Source: Pseudomonadota bacterium
Lineage (GTDB): Bacteria; Pseudomonadota; Gammaproteobacteria; Burkholderiales; Methylophilaceae
Assembly: GCA_020053735.1 (NCBI GenBank)
Contig: JAGVMP010000013.1
Span: 56,792 to 120,791 of the forward strand
DNA: 64,000 nt
Reading direction: 5' to 3'
This document shows, piece after piece, positions 41,528 through 51,272 of this stretch. How positions within the stretch are numbered: position 1 is the first letter of the stretch; each line of letters begins with the position of its first letter. The position numbers were made by a program, and so were the translations under genes. The notes under the pieces were generated by a model. It did no database searches and was not told the DNA's origin. It saw nothing but the letters and a program-made list of their open reading frames with translations.

Positions 41528-41538
41528 ATCAACTATTA

Positions 41539-41823
41539 CTAAACCGCAGAATCCACACGATCGCGTAACTCTTTACCAGCTTTAAAGTGCGGGACATGCT
41601 TGGCAGGTACTTGCACTTTACTACCAGTCTTTGGGTTGCGACCCAACCGGGGAGGGCGATAATTCAAGCTAAAACTACCAAAGCCACGAATTTCGATACG
41701 CTCGCCAGTGGATAGATTATCAGTCATCGCATCTAAAATTGCTTTTACTGATAACTCAGCGTCCTTCACCACTAACTGCGGAAAACGCTCTGCTAGTAAA
41801 TTAATTAACTCAGATTTTGTCAT
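41539..41823 (-). CDS. ihfB: Integration host factor beta subunit
   Basis: IHF-beta pairs with IHF-alpha (not in this window) to bend DNA. The 94-residue protein has the HU/IHF pattern: '[15 protein letters not shown]', '[20 protein letters not shown]' and the DNA-inserting '[20 protein letters not shown]'. It lies 27 bases downstream of rpsA, the conserved arrangement in proteobacteria. Confidence 0.96.
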   Translation of the reverse strand: MTKSELINLLAERFPQLVVKDAELSVKAILDAMTDNLSTGERIEIRGFGSFSLNYRPPRLGRNPKTGSKVQVPAKHVPHFKAGKELRDRVDSAV

Positions 41824-41850
41824 GGCTTATGCTTGCCTTTTAGTGATTAA

Positions 41851-43368
41851 TTATTTCTTGCTGTCCATTTTGGCTTTTAATAACGCGCCAAGGTTGGTAG
41901 AGCCAGAAGCTGCCGCTGCTTCTTCAGCAGAAGGTGCTTCTGCTTTAGTTTTAGCTGGTTTTGCTTTCGGTTTAGCTGATTTTTCATCAGCAGTAACTGA
42001 AGCAGTCGCGCCTGATGGGTCATCTGTCAGTTGTTTAACACCCAATGAAATACGCTCTTTTTCCACATCAATGGCTAAGATAACTGCATTTAGCTCGTCA
42101 CCTTTTTTAAAGTTGCGAATGGCTTCTTCGCCAGTTTGCGTCCATGATAAATCAGACAAATGCACTAAACCATCAATGCCGCCTGGCAAGCCGATAAAGA
42201 CGCCAAAGTCGGTAATCGATTTAATTTGGCCAGATACTTTGTCACCTTTAGCATGTGTCGCTGAAAAGTCGTCCCATGGGTTGGCTTTACATTGTTTCAT
42301 GCCGAGTGATAAACGACGACGTTCTTCGTCAATTTCTAAAATCATCACTTCAACTTCGTCGCCCAATTGTGCGATTTTACCTGGGTGAATATTTTTGTTG
42401 GTCCAATCCATTTCTGATACGTGGACTAAACCCTCAATGCCTGGCTCCACTTCAACAAATGCGCCATAATCCGTAATATTAGATACTTTGCCAAACAAGC
42501 GTGTGCTGACAGGATAACGACGGGTTAATGCTACCCATGGATCGTCGCCCAACTGTTTAATACCCAATGAAACACGGTTTTTCTCTTGATCGAATTTCAA
42601 GATTTTCGCTTCAACTTCTTCGCCTACTGTCAGCACTTCTGATGGGTGCTTCACGCGACGCCAAGCTAAATCAGTGATATGTAGCAAGCCATCAATGCCA
42701 CCCAAATCAACGAATGCGCCGTAATCAGTGATGTTTTTAACAATACCTTTAACAGTTGCGCCTTCGGTGAGTGTGCCCATTAATGCTTCACGGTCTGCAC
42801 CAGCAGAAACTTCCATTACCGCACGGCGAGAAACCACGATGTTGTTACGTTTGCGGTCTAATTTGATAACTTTGAAATCCCATTCTTTGTTTTCGAATGG
42901 AGTAGTGTCTTTTACTGGGCGCACATCTACCAATGAACCTGGTAGGAAAGCCATAATGCCATTAACCGCAACGCGTAAGCCACCTTTAACTTTACCACTC
43001 ACAAAGCCTTTTACTACACGGCCTTCGTTCATAGCATCTTCTAAATCTAGCCAAGCTTGCATTTTCTTCGCTTTTTCGCGCGAAAGTTGCGTAGAGCCAA
43101 AACCATCTTCGAGTTTTTCAATACATACTTTGACAAAGTCGCCTACGGCCACTTCGAGTTCACCAGCACCATTTTTAAATTCGGCAACGTCGATGACGCT
43201 TTCAGATTTTAAGCCAGCGTTCACAATCACGTGGTCGCTGTCGATAAAGATAACCTCGGCGGTAATTACTTCGCCAGAGCGCATTTCTTGGCGCGCTAAG
43301 CTTTCTTCAAAAAGCGCGGCAAAGGATTCCATTGAAGAAGATGGAGTTGATTTAGAAGTAGAAGCCAT
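41851..43368 (-). CDS. rpsA: 30S ribosomal protein S1, five-domain form
   Basis: S1 binds mRNA on the small subunit and promotes translation initiation. The 505-residue protein has five recognisable S1 motifs, beginning near residues 33, 118, 206, 292 and 379 ('[17 protein letters not shown]', '[15 protein letters not shown]', '[16 protein letters not shown]'). The sixth domain present in E. coli (557 residues) and many betaproteobacteria is missing: after '[13 protein letters not shown]' comes a Lys/Pro/Ala-rich stretch and then the typical terminal '[15 protein letters not shown]'. This suggests an internal loss rather than truncation. Confidence 0.93.
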   Translation of the reverse strand: MASTSKSTPSSSMESFAALFEESLARQEMRSGEVITAEVIFIDSDHVIVNAGLKSESVIDVAEFKNGAGELEVAVGDFVKVCIEKLEDGFGSTQLSREKAKKMQAWLDLEDAMNEGRVVKGFVSGKVKGGLRVAVNGIMAFLPGSLVDVRPVKDTTPFENKEWDFKVIKLDRKRNNIVVSRRAVMEVSAGADREALMGTLTEGATVKGIVKNITDYGAFVDLGGIDGLLHITDLAWRRVKHPSEVLTVGEEVEAKILKFDQEKNRVSLGIKQLGDDPWVALTRRYPVSTRLFGKVSNITDYGAFVEVEPGIEGLVHVSEMDWTNKNIHPGKIAQLGDEVEVMILEIDEERRRLSLGMKQCKANPWDDFSATHAKGDKVSGQIKSITDFGVFIGLPGGIDGLVHLSDLSWTQTGEEAIRNFKKGDELNAVILAIDVEKERISLGVKQLTDDPSGATASVTADEKSAKPKAKPAKTKAEAPSAEEAAAASGSTNLGALLKAKMDSKK

Positions 43369-43562
43369 TAAATTAAAGATACCTAAAAAATTAATTAAGC
43401 TATATTTTTTATTAAATACAGCCTAAAAGTATTCCCACCTAGCAGTGGGGTAGTTAAATAAACGTTATGTGGCAAATTTGTTTGCTAACACACAACACGA
43501 ATCACGCATCTTACACAAAAAATTGCTTATGTTCAATGACTTAAATATGTTTTTATTTAAAA

Positions 43563-44243
43563 TTATGACAATTTTTTGTAGGCGGTTAATACAAAATCTA
43601 CTGCCTGCTGAATATCGCGTTGGGTAGTGTCCAGCAAAAGCGCATCAGGCGTTTGTATCAGCGGCGATGCGCTGCGCGCACTATCGCGCAAGTCACGCTG
43701 TTGCAAATCAGTTAAAATTTTATCGTAGTCTGCATTCAGACCCTTATTTTTGAGCTGTTTATAGCGACGTTCGGCCCTGATTTCAACGCTGGCGGTAAGA
43801 AATATTTTGAGTTTTGCATCGGTAAATACCACGCTGCCGATGTCGCGGCCATCGCCCACTAAACCAGGTGGTTTTCTAAAACTGTGTTGTAAATCAAGCA
43901 AAGCGGCCCGAACTGGAACATGCACAGCCACCTCAGATGCACCGCGACCAATTTCTTCTGTGCGTACCAGCTCGGTAATGAGTGCATCATTTAAATAGAT
44001 TTCGCCATCTTTAAAGCGAATATCAAGCGTTTTAGCGAGCGTACCGAGTGCTTCGGCTTCACTCCAATTCACTTGCTGTTGCTGTGCAGCCAACGCGACG
44101 ATTCTATATAAAGCACCAGAATCTAAATAATGAAACCCAAGTTTTTCGGCGACTAGTTGTGCCACCGTGCCCTTGCCAGATGCGGAAGGGCCGTCAATAG
44201 CAATAACTGGAGCGAGGACTGAGGTGCTTGAGCTAGCTGACAA
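43563..44243 (-). CDS. cmk: Cytidylate kinase
   Basis: Cmk phosphorylates CMP and dCMP. From a TTG at 44243 the protein has 226 residues (227 in E. coli); the frame is open upstream to 44321 but lies inside aroA and is not family-like. The start would overlap the aroA end by 11 bases. Motifs: P-loop '[19 protein letters not shown]', '[17 protein letters not shown]', '[20 protein letters not shown]' and '[13 protein letters not shown]'. Gene order aroA-cmk-rpsA is conserved. Confidence 0.92.
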   Translation of the reverse strand: MSASSSTSVLAPVIAIDGPSASGKGTVAQLVAEKLGFHYLDSGALYRIVALAAQQQQVNWSEAEALGTLAKTLDIRFKDGEIYLNDALITELVRTEEIGRGASEVAVHVPVRAALLDLQHSFRKPPGLVGDGRDIGSVVFTDAKLKIFLTASVEIRAERRYKQLKNKGLNADYDKILTDLQQRDLRDSARSASPLIQTPDALLLDTTQRDIQQAVDFVLTAYKKLS

Positions 44244-45519
44244 TTTTTGCAAATTCTTCAAAATAATTGGGGAAAGTTTTCGCCACGCATTTGGGGTCGT
44301 TAATGGTAATTGGCACACCACCTAAACTGACCAATGAAAAGCACATCGCCATGCGATGGTCATCGTAGGTATCAATCACGGCGTTGGGGGTGAGTTTTTC
44401 GGGTGGCGTGATTTTGATGTAATCAGCGCCTTCTTCCACAATTGCGCCCACTTTACGTAATTCAGTTGCCATAGCAGCAATTCTGTCAGTTTCTTTTACG
44501 CGCCAGCTGGCGATATTTCGCAAAGTCGTTGCGCCTTCAGCAAATAAAGCTAGTATCGCTAATGTCATGGCAGCGTCTGGAATGTGGTTACAATCTAAAT
44601 CAATGGCTTTGAGTTTGCTAGTTTTTGCCCGTTCTACATAAATGTGATTGTCATAGTATTCAATTCCGGCTCCCATTTTTTTGACTTCTTCAGCAAATTG
44701 AATGTCGCCCTGAATACTGTTTTTTGTAATGCCGAAGATACTAATTCTGCCAGCTATCGCGCCAGCAGCCAGAAAGTATGAGGCGCTGGAAGCGTCACCT
44801 TCAACAAAAACTACTTGAGGGCTTTGGTATTGCACATTAGCTGGAACCGTAAATTGTTGCCAACCATCATGCGTAATTTCAACGCCAAATTGTTTCATTA
44901 AATTTAATGTGATTTCAATGTATGGCTTGGAAATCAGTTCACCAATAACTTGAATGGTAGCTGCTTTGCCTGTAAGCGGCAGCGCCATTAAAAGCGCTGT
45001 TAAAAATTGGCTGGATACGTCACCACGAATTTGAATGGATTTGTTGACACTAATATTTGCTGGGGAAATTTTGAGAGGTGGAAACCCTTGATTCTCCAAA
45101 TACTCAATGTTCGCACTTGCTTGACGCAAAGCATCGACCAGATCACCAATCGGACGTTCATGCATGCGTGGCACGCCGCTTAGTGTGTAATGACCGTTCG
45201 AGAAAGCCAGAGCCGCAGTGAGTGGTCTAAACGCAGTGCCAGCATTACCAAGAAAAAGTTCGACATTTTTGTTGGGAAAGTCACCATTGCAACCATGTAT
45301 ACGCCAATCGGTTTCACTTAGTTTTTCTAACTTTACGCCAAGCTTTTCCAAGGCTTCCAGCATTCTTGCTGTGTCGTCAGAAACCAATAAATCACGGATT
45401 TCTGTAACACCATTAGCAAGTGCCGCCAATAAAAGCGTGCGATTTGAAATACTTTTTGAGCCAGGTAACTTAACCGTGCCTTCGGCGTGGCTAGAGGCGG
45501 GGAGAGAGAGTTGTTCCAT
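44233..45519 (-). CDS. aroA: 3-phosphoshikimate 1-carboxyvinyltransferase (EPSP synthase)
   Basis: AroA transfers the enolpyruvyl group of PEP to shikimate 3-phosphate in aromatic amino acid synthesis. The 428-residue protein has '[20 protein letters not shown]', '[19 protein letters not shown]' and '[19 protein letters not shown]', the usual class I EPSP synthase signatures. It is 8 bases downstream of tyrA and overlaps cmk. Confidence 0.96.
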   Translation of the reverse strand: MEQLSLPASSHAEGTVKLPGSKSISNRTLLLAALANGVTEIRDLLVSDDTARMLEALEKLGVKLEKLSETDWRIHGCNGDFPNKNVELFLGNAGTAFRPLTAALAFSNGHYTLSGVPRMHERPIGDLVDALRQASANIEYLENQGFPPLKISPANISVNKSIQIRGDVSSQFLTALLMALPLTGKAATIQVIGELISKPYIEITLNLMKQFGVEITHDGWQQFTVPANVQYQSPQVVFVEGDASSASYFLAAGAIAGRISIFGITKNSIQGDIQFAEEVKKMGAGIEYYDNHIYVERAKTSKLKAIDLDCNHIPDAAMTLAILALFAEGATTLRNIASWRVKETDRIAAMATELRKVGAIVEEGADYIKITPPEKLTPNAVIDTYDDHRMAMCFSLVSLGGVPITINDPKCVAKTFPNYFEEFAKIVS

Positions 45520-45527
45520 AATTCCTG

Positions 45528-46409
45528 TTATTTTTTAGAGTTTGCCCAATCGTTACGCGCTTGGCTGGCGCGCTCAAACAAAGCTTCTAAGCCATTTGCA
45601 TCTTCGTCTTTAAGTAGCTGTTTTAATTGCGCTAACTCATGCTCAAACGCGCTTATTTCGTCTAGAAGTGCAGGCTTGTTGGCAAGGCTAATGTCACGCC
45701 ACATTTCGGGGGAACTGCCTGCAATGCGCGTGAAGTCTCTGAAGCCGCTAGCTGCAAAGCCGAATAATTGTTCTGCATTAGGACGTGAGGCAATATCGTC
45801 TACCAAGGCAAACGCTAATAAATGTGGTAAGTGACTCACAGCGGCGAAGATACTATCGTGAGTTTTATCTGTCATTTCGCTTACATTTGCACCGCATGCA
45901 CGCCATAATTCAGATGCCCTGTGAACCGCATGGATATTGGTCTCCAGGGCAGGCGTTAAGACAACGTTTTTGCCTAAAAATAAGTCACTTTTAGCTGCTG
46001 TAACGCCAGATTTCTCTGCGCCTGCAATTGGATGACCGCCAACAAATTGGCTAAATTGCGCACCTAAAACCTCACGTGCCACTTTCAATACATCACCTTT
46101 GGTGCTGCCGGCATCGGTAATCACTGTGTGTGCGTTTAAATGTGGCTGAATGCTTAGTAATATGGCTTTGGTTTGTGCCACAGGTGCGGCGATGAGTACC
46201 AAGTCAGCATCTTCTAGCGCCGTATGTAGATTGATTTGCTTTTCGTCTGGAATACAAATGGTATCAATAACGCCCAGATTCAGCGCTTCATTTAAACTTG
46301 CCTGAGTACGCCCAACGCCGACGATGCAGGTTGCACTGCCTGCTTTTTTCAAAGCTAATGCAACCGAGCCGCCAATCAGCCCCACACCAAAAATGACAAT
46401 TTTTTTCAA
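45528..46409 (-). CDS. tyrA: Prephenate dehydrogenase
   Basis: TyrA oxidatively decarboxylates prephenate (or dehydrogenates arogenate) on the route to tyrosine. The 293-residue protein has a Rossmann start '[20 protein letters not shown]', 'DAGSTKGDV', '[14 protein letters not shown]' and '[14 protein letters not shown]'. Residues about 153-166 ('[14 protein letters not shown]') are encoded by DNA that closely matches the dispersed ATGCCCTG palindrome family (45914-45951). The segment is a variable loop region in the family and total length is normal. Confidence 0.93.
   Translation of the reverse strand: MKKIVIFGVGLIGGSVALALKKAGSATCIVGVGRTQASLNEALNLGVIDTICIPDEKQINLHTALEDADLVLIAAPVAQTKAILLSIQPHLNAHTVITDAGSTKGDVLKVAREVLGAQFSQFVGGHPIAGAEKSGVTAAKSDLFLGKNVVLTPALETNIHAVHRASELWRACGANVSEMTDKTHDSIFAAVSHLPHLLAFALVDDIASRPNAEQLFGFAASGFRDFTRIAGSSPEMWRDISLANKPALLDEISAFEHELAQLKQLLKDEDANGLEALFERASQARNDWANSKK
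45914..45951. repeat. ATGCCCTG palindrome family, copy 4, inside tyrA
   Basis: ATGCCCTGTGAACCGCATGG...CTCCAGGGCA has by hand alignment about 30-31 of 38 positions in common with the copies at 34360 and 26526, including both arms and the central CCGCATGG. It is wholly within coding sequence. Confidence 0.55.
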
Positions 46410-46511
46410 AGCTTTAAGGTTGTTTCAATAAGAAAATGATTGAAAAATCAAAAACCGAATTGTAGCATGCAGGAACGTGTTCTTAAGCGGACGCAGGTTT
46501 AAGAAAGCTGC

Positions 46512-47282
46512 TTAAACCCATTCACCGTCAATCAATTTCTCTTGTGGCTCAAACAATTGTTTATAAGCCATTTTTTCACTGGCCGCTATCCAATAGCCTA
46601 AGTATAAATAAGGCAGGTTGAGGATTTTTGTCCATTCGATTTGCCACATGATTGAATAAGTGCCGTAACTGGCACGCTTTATATGGTCGCCGTAGCTAGA
46701 CTTGCTGTCAGATGTATCGTAAAACGTATACACAGCAGAAACGCCATCGCGCACAACGTCAATTACGCTAACGATTTTGAGTTGATCTTTAGCATCGCGA
46801 AATTCCACCATCAAGCTTTCTACATTGCTCATACACAAAAATTGCCGATATTGTTCGGCCTCGCGTTTTTGATCAAAATCACTGGCGTCAGCGTTGAAAT
46901 TTTCAGGCTCGGCATGGCGTGCTGCTTGGTAGCTGGCGTATAGCTCAAAATGGTCTTGATGATATCCCAGCGGTAGAATGCGCGCACTCAAATCGCCATG
47001 TTGCTTAAAGGCGCGTTTTTGGCTGCGGGTGGGCACAAAATCTTTTAGCACAACACGTACTGCAATACATGCATTGCAATTTTCACAGTGCGGTCGATAA
47101 ACGAACTTTCCGCTACGGCGAAAGCCTTGTTGAATCAGGCCGCTATAGACGTTGGTATCGACGAGGTGATGCGGCGTGGCTATTAAGCTTTGCGCCAGTT
47201 TGTTTGGCAAATAGCCGCATTGATACGGCGTAGTGACGTAAAATTGTAGTTTGTGTAGTGGTAGTTCGCTAGGTAAGGTCAT
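46512..47282 (-). CDS. bpt: Aspartate/glutamate leucyltransferase (Bpt)
   Basis: Bpt transfers leucine from Leu-tRNA to proteins with N-terminal Asp or Glu, marking them for ClpAP. The 256-residue protein has the Ate-type N-terminal 'YQCGYLPNKLAQSLIATP', a cysteine cluster 'YRPHCENCNACIAVRV', and the GNAT-like C-terminal 'YTFYDTSDSKSSYGDHIKR' and 'LPYLYLGYWIAASEKMAYK'. It follows aat by 21 bases; both belong to the bacterial N-end rule pathway. Confidence 0.93.
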   Translation of the reverse strand: MTLPSELPLHKLQFYVTTPYQCGYLPNKLAQSLIATPHHLVDTNVYSGLIQQGFRRSGKFVYRPHCENCNACIAVRVVLKDFVPTRSQKRAFKQHGDLSARILPLGYHQDHFELYASYQAARHAEPENFNADASDFDQKREAEQYRQFLCMSNVESLMVEFRDAKDQLKIVSVIDVVRDGVSAVYTFYDTSDSKSSYGDHIKRASYGTYSIMWQIEWTKILNLPYLYLGYWIAASEKMAYKQLFEPQEKLIDGEWV

Positions 47283-47303
47283 ATTAAATTGGCCGAGCTC
47301 ATA

Positions 47304-47993
47304 TTAAGAGTTTACCAATTTTGTCAGCGTTTGTATAAAGTCATCTCGACTAATTTCACGTCCGCCAAAGCTGCTTAAAAGTGGCGTTTTCATTTGACAA
47401 TCTATCATGCCAACTTGTTGACTTTTAAGATATTCAACTAAATGCACAAATGCAATTTTAGAGGCGTCCGTCACAAGGTGAAACATGCTTTCACCATAAA
47501 ACATACGACCTATTTTAACGCCGTAACAACCACCGACTAATTCGCCATTCAGCCAGGTTTCGGCACACACGGCAAAACCTTGCGTGTGCAAATCACAATA
47601 AGCTTCAATCATGTTGTCGGTAATCCAAGTGCCTGGTTGATCATTTCTGGGCGTATTGCTACAAGCGCTTATAACGGCCTGAAAGGCAGTATTGATGCGG
47701 ATTTCAAACATATTACTTTTAAGTGTTTTTGCCAGTGATTTGCTTATCTTTAATTCGTCAGGGTACAGCACCATGCGTGGGTTTGGGCTCCACCACATGA
47801 TAGGCTCCCCCTCGCTGAACCATGGAAAAATGCCTTGCTTGTAGGCACTGAGTAAACGCGCTGCGCTTAAATCACCACCGATAGCGATTAAACCATTCGG
47901 CTCTATGAGTGCGTCTGATAATGCGGGAAAGGTGTTTTCGGCATCAAGCGCAATTACATAGCCGCTAGGAAGTTTGTAATAAGCGCTTGCCAT
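47304..47993 (-). CDS. aat: Leucyl/phenylalanyl-tRNA-protein transferase
   Basis: Aat adds Leu or Phe to proteins with N-terminal Arg or Lys. The 229-residue protein has 'GLIAIGGDLSAARLLSAYKQ', 'GIFPWFSEGEPIMWWSPNPR', 'TWITDNMIEAYCDLH' and 'GRMFYGESMFHLVTDASKIA'. Length matches E. coli (234). It is upstream of bpt in a two-gene operon. Confidence 0.96.
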   Translation of the reverse strand: MASAYYKLPSGYVIALDAENTFPALSDALIEPNGLIAIGGDLSAARLLSAYKQGIFPWFSEGEPIMWWSPNPRMVLYPDELKISKSLAKTLKSNMFEIRINTAFQAVISACSNTPRNDQPGTWITDNMIEAYCDLHTQGFAVCAETWLNGELVGGCYGVKIGRMFYGESMFHLVTDASKIAFVHLVEYLKSQQVGMIDCQMKTPLLSSFGGREISRDDFIQTLTKLVNS

Positions 47994-48016
47994 GCTGAAC
48001 GATTGAATTATAGGAT

Positions 48017-50017
48017 TTAACTAAACAGTGAAGCTTGTAACTGAAATAAATGATGATGTCCGCCACCATTTGTTTTAGCTTGATACATGGCTTGGTCGGC
48101 ATGACGCAACAGAATATCGGGTGGGTTGTTATCAGATGGATAAAAAGTATAGCCAATGCTGGCAGAAATTTTGAGTGTTTCATCATTAATCATAAATGGT
48201 GTTTCAATTTCGGCAAGTAATCGATCTAAAGTTTGCCTGTATTCATCTAATGTTTGCAAACCACATAATAACAAGGCAAATTCGTCGCCTCCTAACCGTG
48301 CAATGGTATCTGTTTCGCGTAGGTTGCCACGCAAACGCTCAGCCAGCATGATGAGTAATTGATCGCCCGCTTCGTGCCCAAGCTTATCGTTAATGGGCTT
48401 GAAATTATCTAAATCAAAATAACAAATGGCGACAGATTCCTTAGTTCGTGCCGCACGTGCTATTGCTTGCTGCAAGCGATCTGAGAATAACGCGCGATTA
48501 GGTAACTGTGTGAGCGGGTCGTGATAAGCCATATGCTCCAGCGACTTCTGGTGCTCTTTTTGTTGGGTGATATCAGAAAATAGGCCGACATAATGCTGAA
48601 ACTGCTGTGCATTATCATACACAGGGAACACATCTAACGATGCCATGTATTGACTGCCATTTTTATTTTTGCACCAAGCTTCACCCTGCCACTCCACCTT
48701 GTTTGAAGCATTGCTGAACAACTTCGAAAAAAATGATTTTCTTAAATATACAAAGCCTAATTCATGAGGATTCCGCCCAAGTGCTTCTTCTCTACTATAG
48801 CCCGTGAGTGTGGTAAAAGCAGGATTTACCTCAGTAATCTTGGCACCAGCATCTGTAATAAAAATACCATCGTGCGCGTGTGCAAATACACTGGATGAAA
48901 CGCTGAGGCGTTCAGCATTTTGCTGTAGCTCGTTTAACATTTCACGCAGACGTTGGCGCATTTTAAGCATATTCCCAATCAGCGTACCGGGTGCGGCTCT
49001 AGTACCGTCTTCCTCAAAATCTCCTTGTTCTATGCGGCTTACTAAAGTACTGGCAGTTTGCGGATCGCCACCCAGTGGCACAATCACAAGCTGACGTAGC
49101 TTTTGTAAGGCAAGAACAATTAAGATGAGTCCAAATAATCCGCCCATAATTAACAATGGATACAACTTGCTTACACTATCCCAGAACGCTTCGCGTGCTG
49201 GATAGGCAATCACAGCGTGAAAATCCCACTGTGGAATATTCTGACTCACTATCACCCATTTATCGGTAGGATTTTTTAAGATTTTCGACGCTTCGGGTTG
49301 GGTGACGCGCTCGGACAAAAACCGAATATTATTATTGTAATCGGTGATTGCAGCAAAACCTGATTGAAGAAACGCCCACTTTTTGATGGCTTGATCGAGA
49401 GCTTTTACATCCACCTTATAACCTACATACCAAGCCCCAATCAAGTTGCCAGATGGGTCGATGATAGGCTCATAGCCAGAGATATATGGTTCGCCTAAAA
49501 TATCAACAACCCCATAAAAAGGTTTTTTGGCTAACAAATAAGGGATGGCTTTTCCCTTTGGGTCGAGCACTGTACCTATTGCGCGAGATCCATCTTTTTT
49601 GCGAACACTGGTGGCAATGCGCACAAAATCACCTTGTTTTTTGACAAACAAAGTGGCTGTGCCAGTGACTGTATCGGTTACCCCATCTACCAAGTTTGTG
49701 CCAAAGGCTTGTGACTGTACCCCAAATTTTAAGTCGGCCAACTGCTGATTGTTGAGAACAATATCGCCCTTAATGCTGGGTGTACCAATATCCAAACTTC
49801 TTTGTTTTAGTATTTGCATTGAAAGCTGTACGTGCTCGCCGACTAGGCTTTCAGCCATAACCAGTAAATCTTCAAGCTCACGCGCCTCGTTTAAAGCATG
49901 TGCTTTGATTCTTTCCATGTCCACGGTGAACATGTGAATAGCGGTGGATATAATAGATAAAACCCCTACAAACAGCAGGGGTAGCAGAATGCGTTGTATA
50001 AACGAAAATTGCTTCAT
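48017..50017 (-). CDS. Membrane diguanylate cyclase with Cache and PAS domains
   Basis: This 666-residue protein has an N-terminal membrane helix (about 9-28), a large periplasmic Cache-type sensor (about 40-280, 'GYEPIIDPSGNLIGAWYVGY'), a second helix (about 288-308), a PAS domain (about 375-490, 'GIFITDAGAKITEVNPAF') and a C-terminal GGDEF domain with intact RLGGDEF (G576-F580). It should therefore make cyclic di-GMP in response to a periplasmic ligand. No EAL domain is present. Cache sensors bind small organic ligands; the ligand here is unknown. Confidence 0.9.
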   Translation of the reverse strand: MKQFSFIQRILLPLLFVGVLSIISTAIHMFTVDMERIKAHALNEARELEDLLVMAESLVGEHVQLSMQILKQRSLDIGTPSIKGDIVLNNQQLADLKFGVQSQAFGTNLVDGVTDTVTGTATLFVKKQGDFVRIATSVRKKDGSRAIGTVLDPKGKAIPYLLAKKPFYGVVDILGEPYISGYEPIIDPSGNLIGAWYVGYKVDVKALDQAIKKWAFLQSGFAAITDYNNNIRFLSERVTQPEASKILKNPTDKWVIVSQNIPQWDFHAVIAYPAREAFWDSVSKLYPLLIMGGLFGLILIVLALQKLRQLVIVPLGGDPQTASTLVSRIEQGDFEEDGTRAAPGTLIGNMLKMRQRLREMLNELQQNAERLSVSSSVFAHAHDGIFITDAGAKITEVNPAFTTLTGYSREEALGRNPHELGFVYLRKSFFSKLFSNASNKVEWQGEAWCKNKNGSQYMASLDVFPVYDNAQQFQHYVGLFSDITQQKEHQKSLEHMAYHDPLTQLPNRALFSDRLQQAIARAARTKESVAICYFDLDNFKPINDKLGHEAGDQLLIMLAERLRGNLRETDTIARLGGDEFALLLCGLQTLDEYRQTLDRLLAEIETPFMINDETLKISASIGYTFYPSDNNPPDILLRHADQAMYQAKTNGGGHHHLFQLQASLFS

Positions 50018-50115
50018 GGTAGCAATTGCTTGATACAGAAAAAAGTGAGTCTACACGATGCTTAAAGTTTGTTCTAGAAAATATTGGTTGTATGCATAAG
50101 CGGCGTAAATTCTGG

Positions 50116-50847
50116 CTAAATCAACATCCAAGCCGCCATGGCTGCCATCAGTACGTCTTCAATAATGGTAACAGTGGTCATCGGTAAATTAAACCCTGTA
50201 CCCAAACAGGCACATTTGATTTTTTGTTTATTCACTACTGCCAAAATCACGCCGATGCTAGAAAACGCCATGACAACCAATGTAATCGTGTTAATTAACG
50301 CTGGCCTGTAGCCCAATAGGTATGCGGCCCCCAAGGCAAGCTCAATAAAGGGATAAATGCAGCCATACACTGGCACGCGTTTTGCCAGCACATCGTACAT
50401 GGCGTAGCTGTTGGCGAAGCCAGTTAAATCAAGCAGTTTAAAAAACGAAAACACTAGGAAGAAACCCGCCATAAAGTTAGACATAAAGCGGTGTAAACCA
50501 AACTCACCATTTGCAAGCTCTACTAGCACGGTCACACCCAAAATATAAGCAAATACCAGTATTAATGGTTTATAAGTGGCTATGCTTTCAGTAAGAAATT
50601 CAGTGTTTATGGATACTTGAGTGTTTGAAGACTTGCTTACTTCAGTACCAATTTTATAGTTGCCTGCGCTTTCCAGTATTTCGTTCAGGGCGCTAATCTC
50701 TAATTTTTGATTGGTGAGCTTTACTTGCGGTGGATCGAGCGTCACTTCAACCGCCTCTGCATAAGGCGCTAACGTCGACTGCACCCTAGCAACGCAATTG
50801 TTGCAAGTCATGCCGGTCATCGTGCAAATAGTGTTTGTATTCATCAT
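50116..50847 (-). CDS. Heavy-metal-associated domain fused to MauE/DoxX-like membrane domain
   Basis: The product is 243 residues. The N-terminus is an HMA metal-binding domain with the C-x2-C of 'TGMTCNNCVARVQSTL' (about 10-70). The rest has four membrane helices in the MauE/DoxX-like pattern, with 'SNFMAGFFLVFSFFKLLDL' and a conserved late cysteine pair in 'KIKCACLGTGFNLP'. MauE is needed for methylamine dehydrogenase maturation in methylotrophs, while related proteins move reducing power or metals. No mau genes are adjacent. A copper or mercury-related role is possible. Confidence 0.75.
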   Translation of the reverse strand: MMNTNTICTMTGMTCNNCVARVQSTLAPYAEAVEVTLDPPQVKLTNQKLEISALNEILESAGNYKIGTEVSKSSNTQVSINTEFLTESIATYKPLILVFAYILGVTVLVELANGEFGLHRFMSNFMAGFFLVFSFFKLLDLTGFANSYAMYDVLAKRVPVYGCIYPFIELALGAAYLLGYRPALINTITLVVMAFSSIGVILAVVNKQKIKCACLGTGFNLPMTTVTIIEDVLMAAMAAWMLI

Positions 50848-50930
50848 TTTATTAGTCTATATTTAAATGGGTGTAAACGAAAAGTATATTAATAATAAGT
50901 CTAAAAAATAAATTTCTGGGGAGATATTGT

Positions 50931-51140
50931 ATGAATACGGTATACAAAAAAACCCTTAAAGGGGTTGAAGAGTGCGCGCTACGCAGTCAAGGCTTGCAGT
51001 TAAAGTTACGCGAATATCTAAAACAAGTCGATGGCTTAAAATCTGCAGAGGATATTCAGCGTGCGAACCCAAACTTGCAGGAAGTGGATGCAGTATTAAT
51101 CGCGCTTAATGAAGATGGTTACATCGAAATATTACACTAG
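50931..51140 (+). CDS. Small protein of unknown function
   Basis: The product is 69 residues, cytoplasmic and mixed-charge, ending 'VDAVLIALNEDGYIEILH'. It has no recognised domain. A strong GGGGAGATATTGT ribosome-binding region precedes its ATG and the codon pattern is ordinary, so it is probably a real gene. The C-terminal half ('ADAVL..L..DGYI') resembles small winged-helix-like folds only weakly. Confidence 0.6.
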   Translation: MNTVYKKTLKGVEECALRSQGLQLKLREYLKQVDGLKSAEDIQRANPNLQEVDAVLIALNEDGYIEILH

Positions 51141-51272
51141 GTATATTCATTAGTTATATCGCTTAACCGCAATAATAAACTCGAAATTTATTCGAGATAA
51201 GCCTTTGTAATTTAATGAAAAATGCGTAAAATGCGCAGCTTGTTCTTATGCTGAGTTATTAGCACGCTATTC

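Noticed and set aside
41708..43426. Long plus-strand open frames opposite rpsA and ihfB
   Set aside because: They are shadows of two conserved genes and have no recognisable domain.
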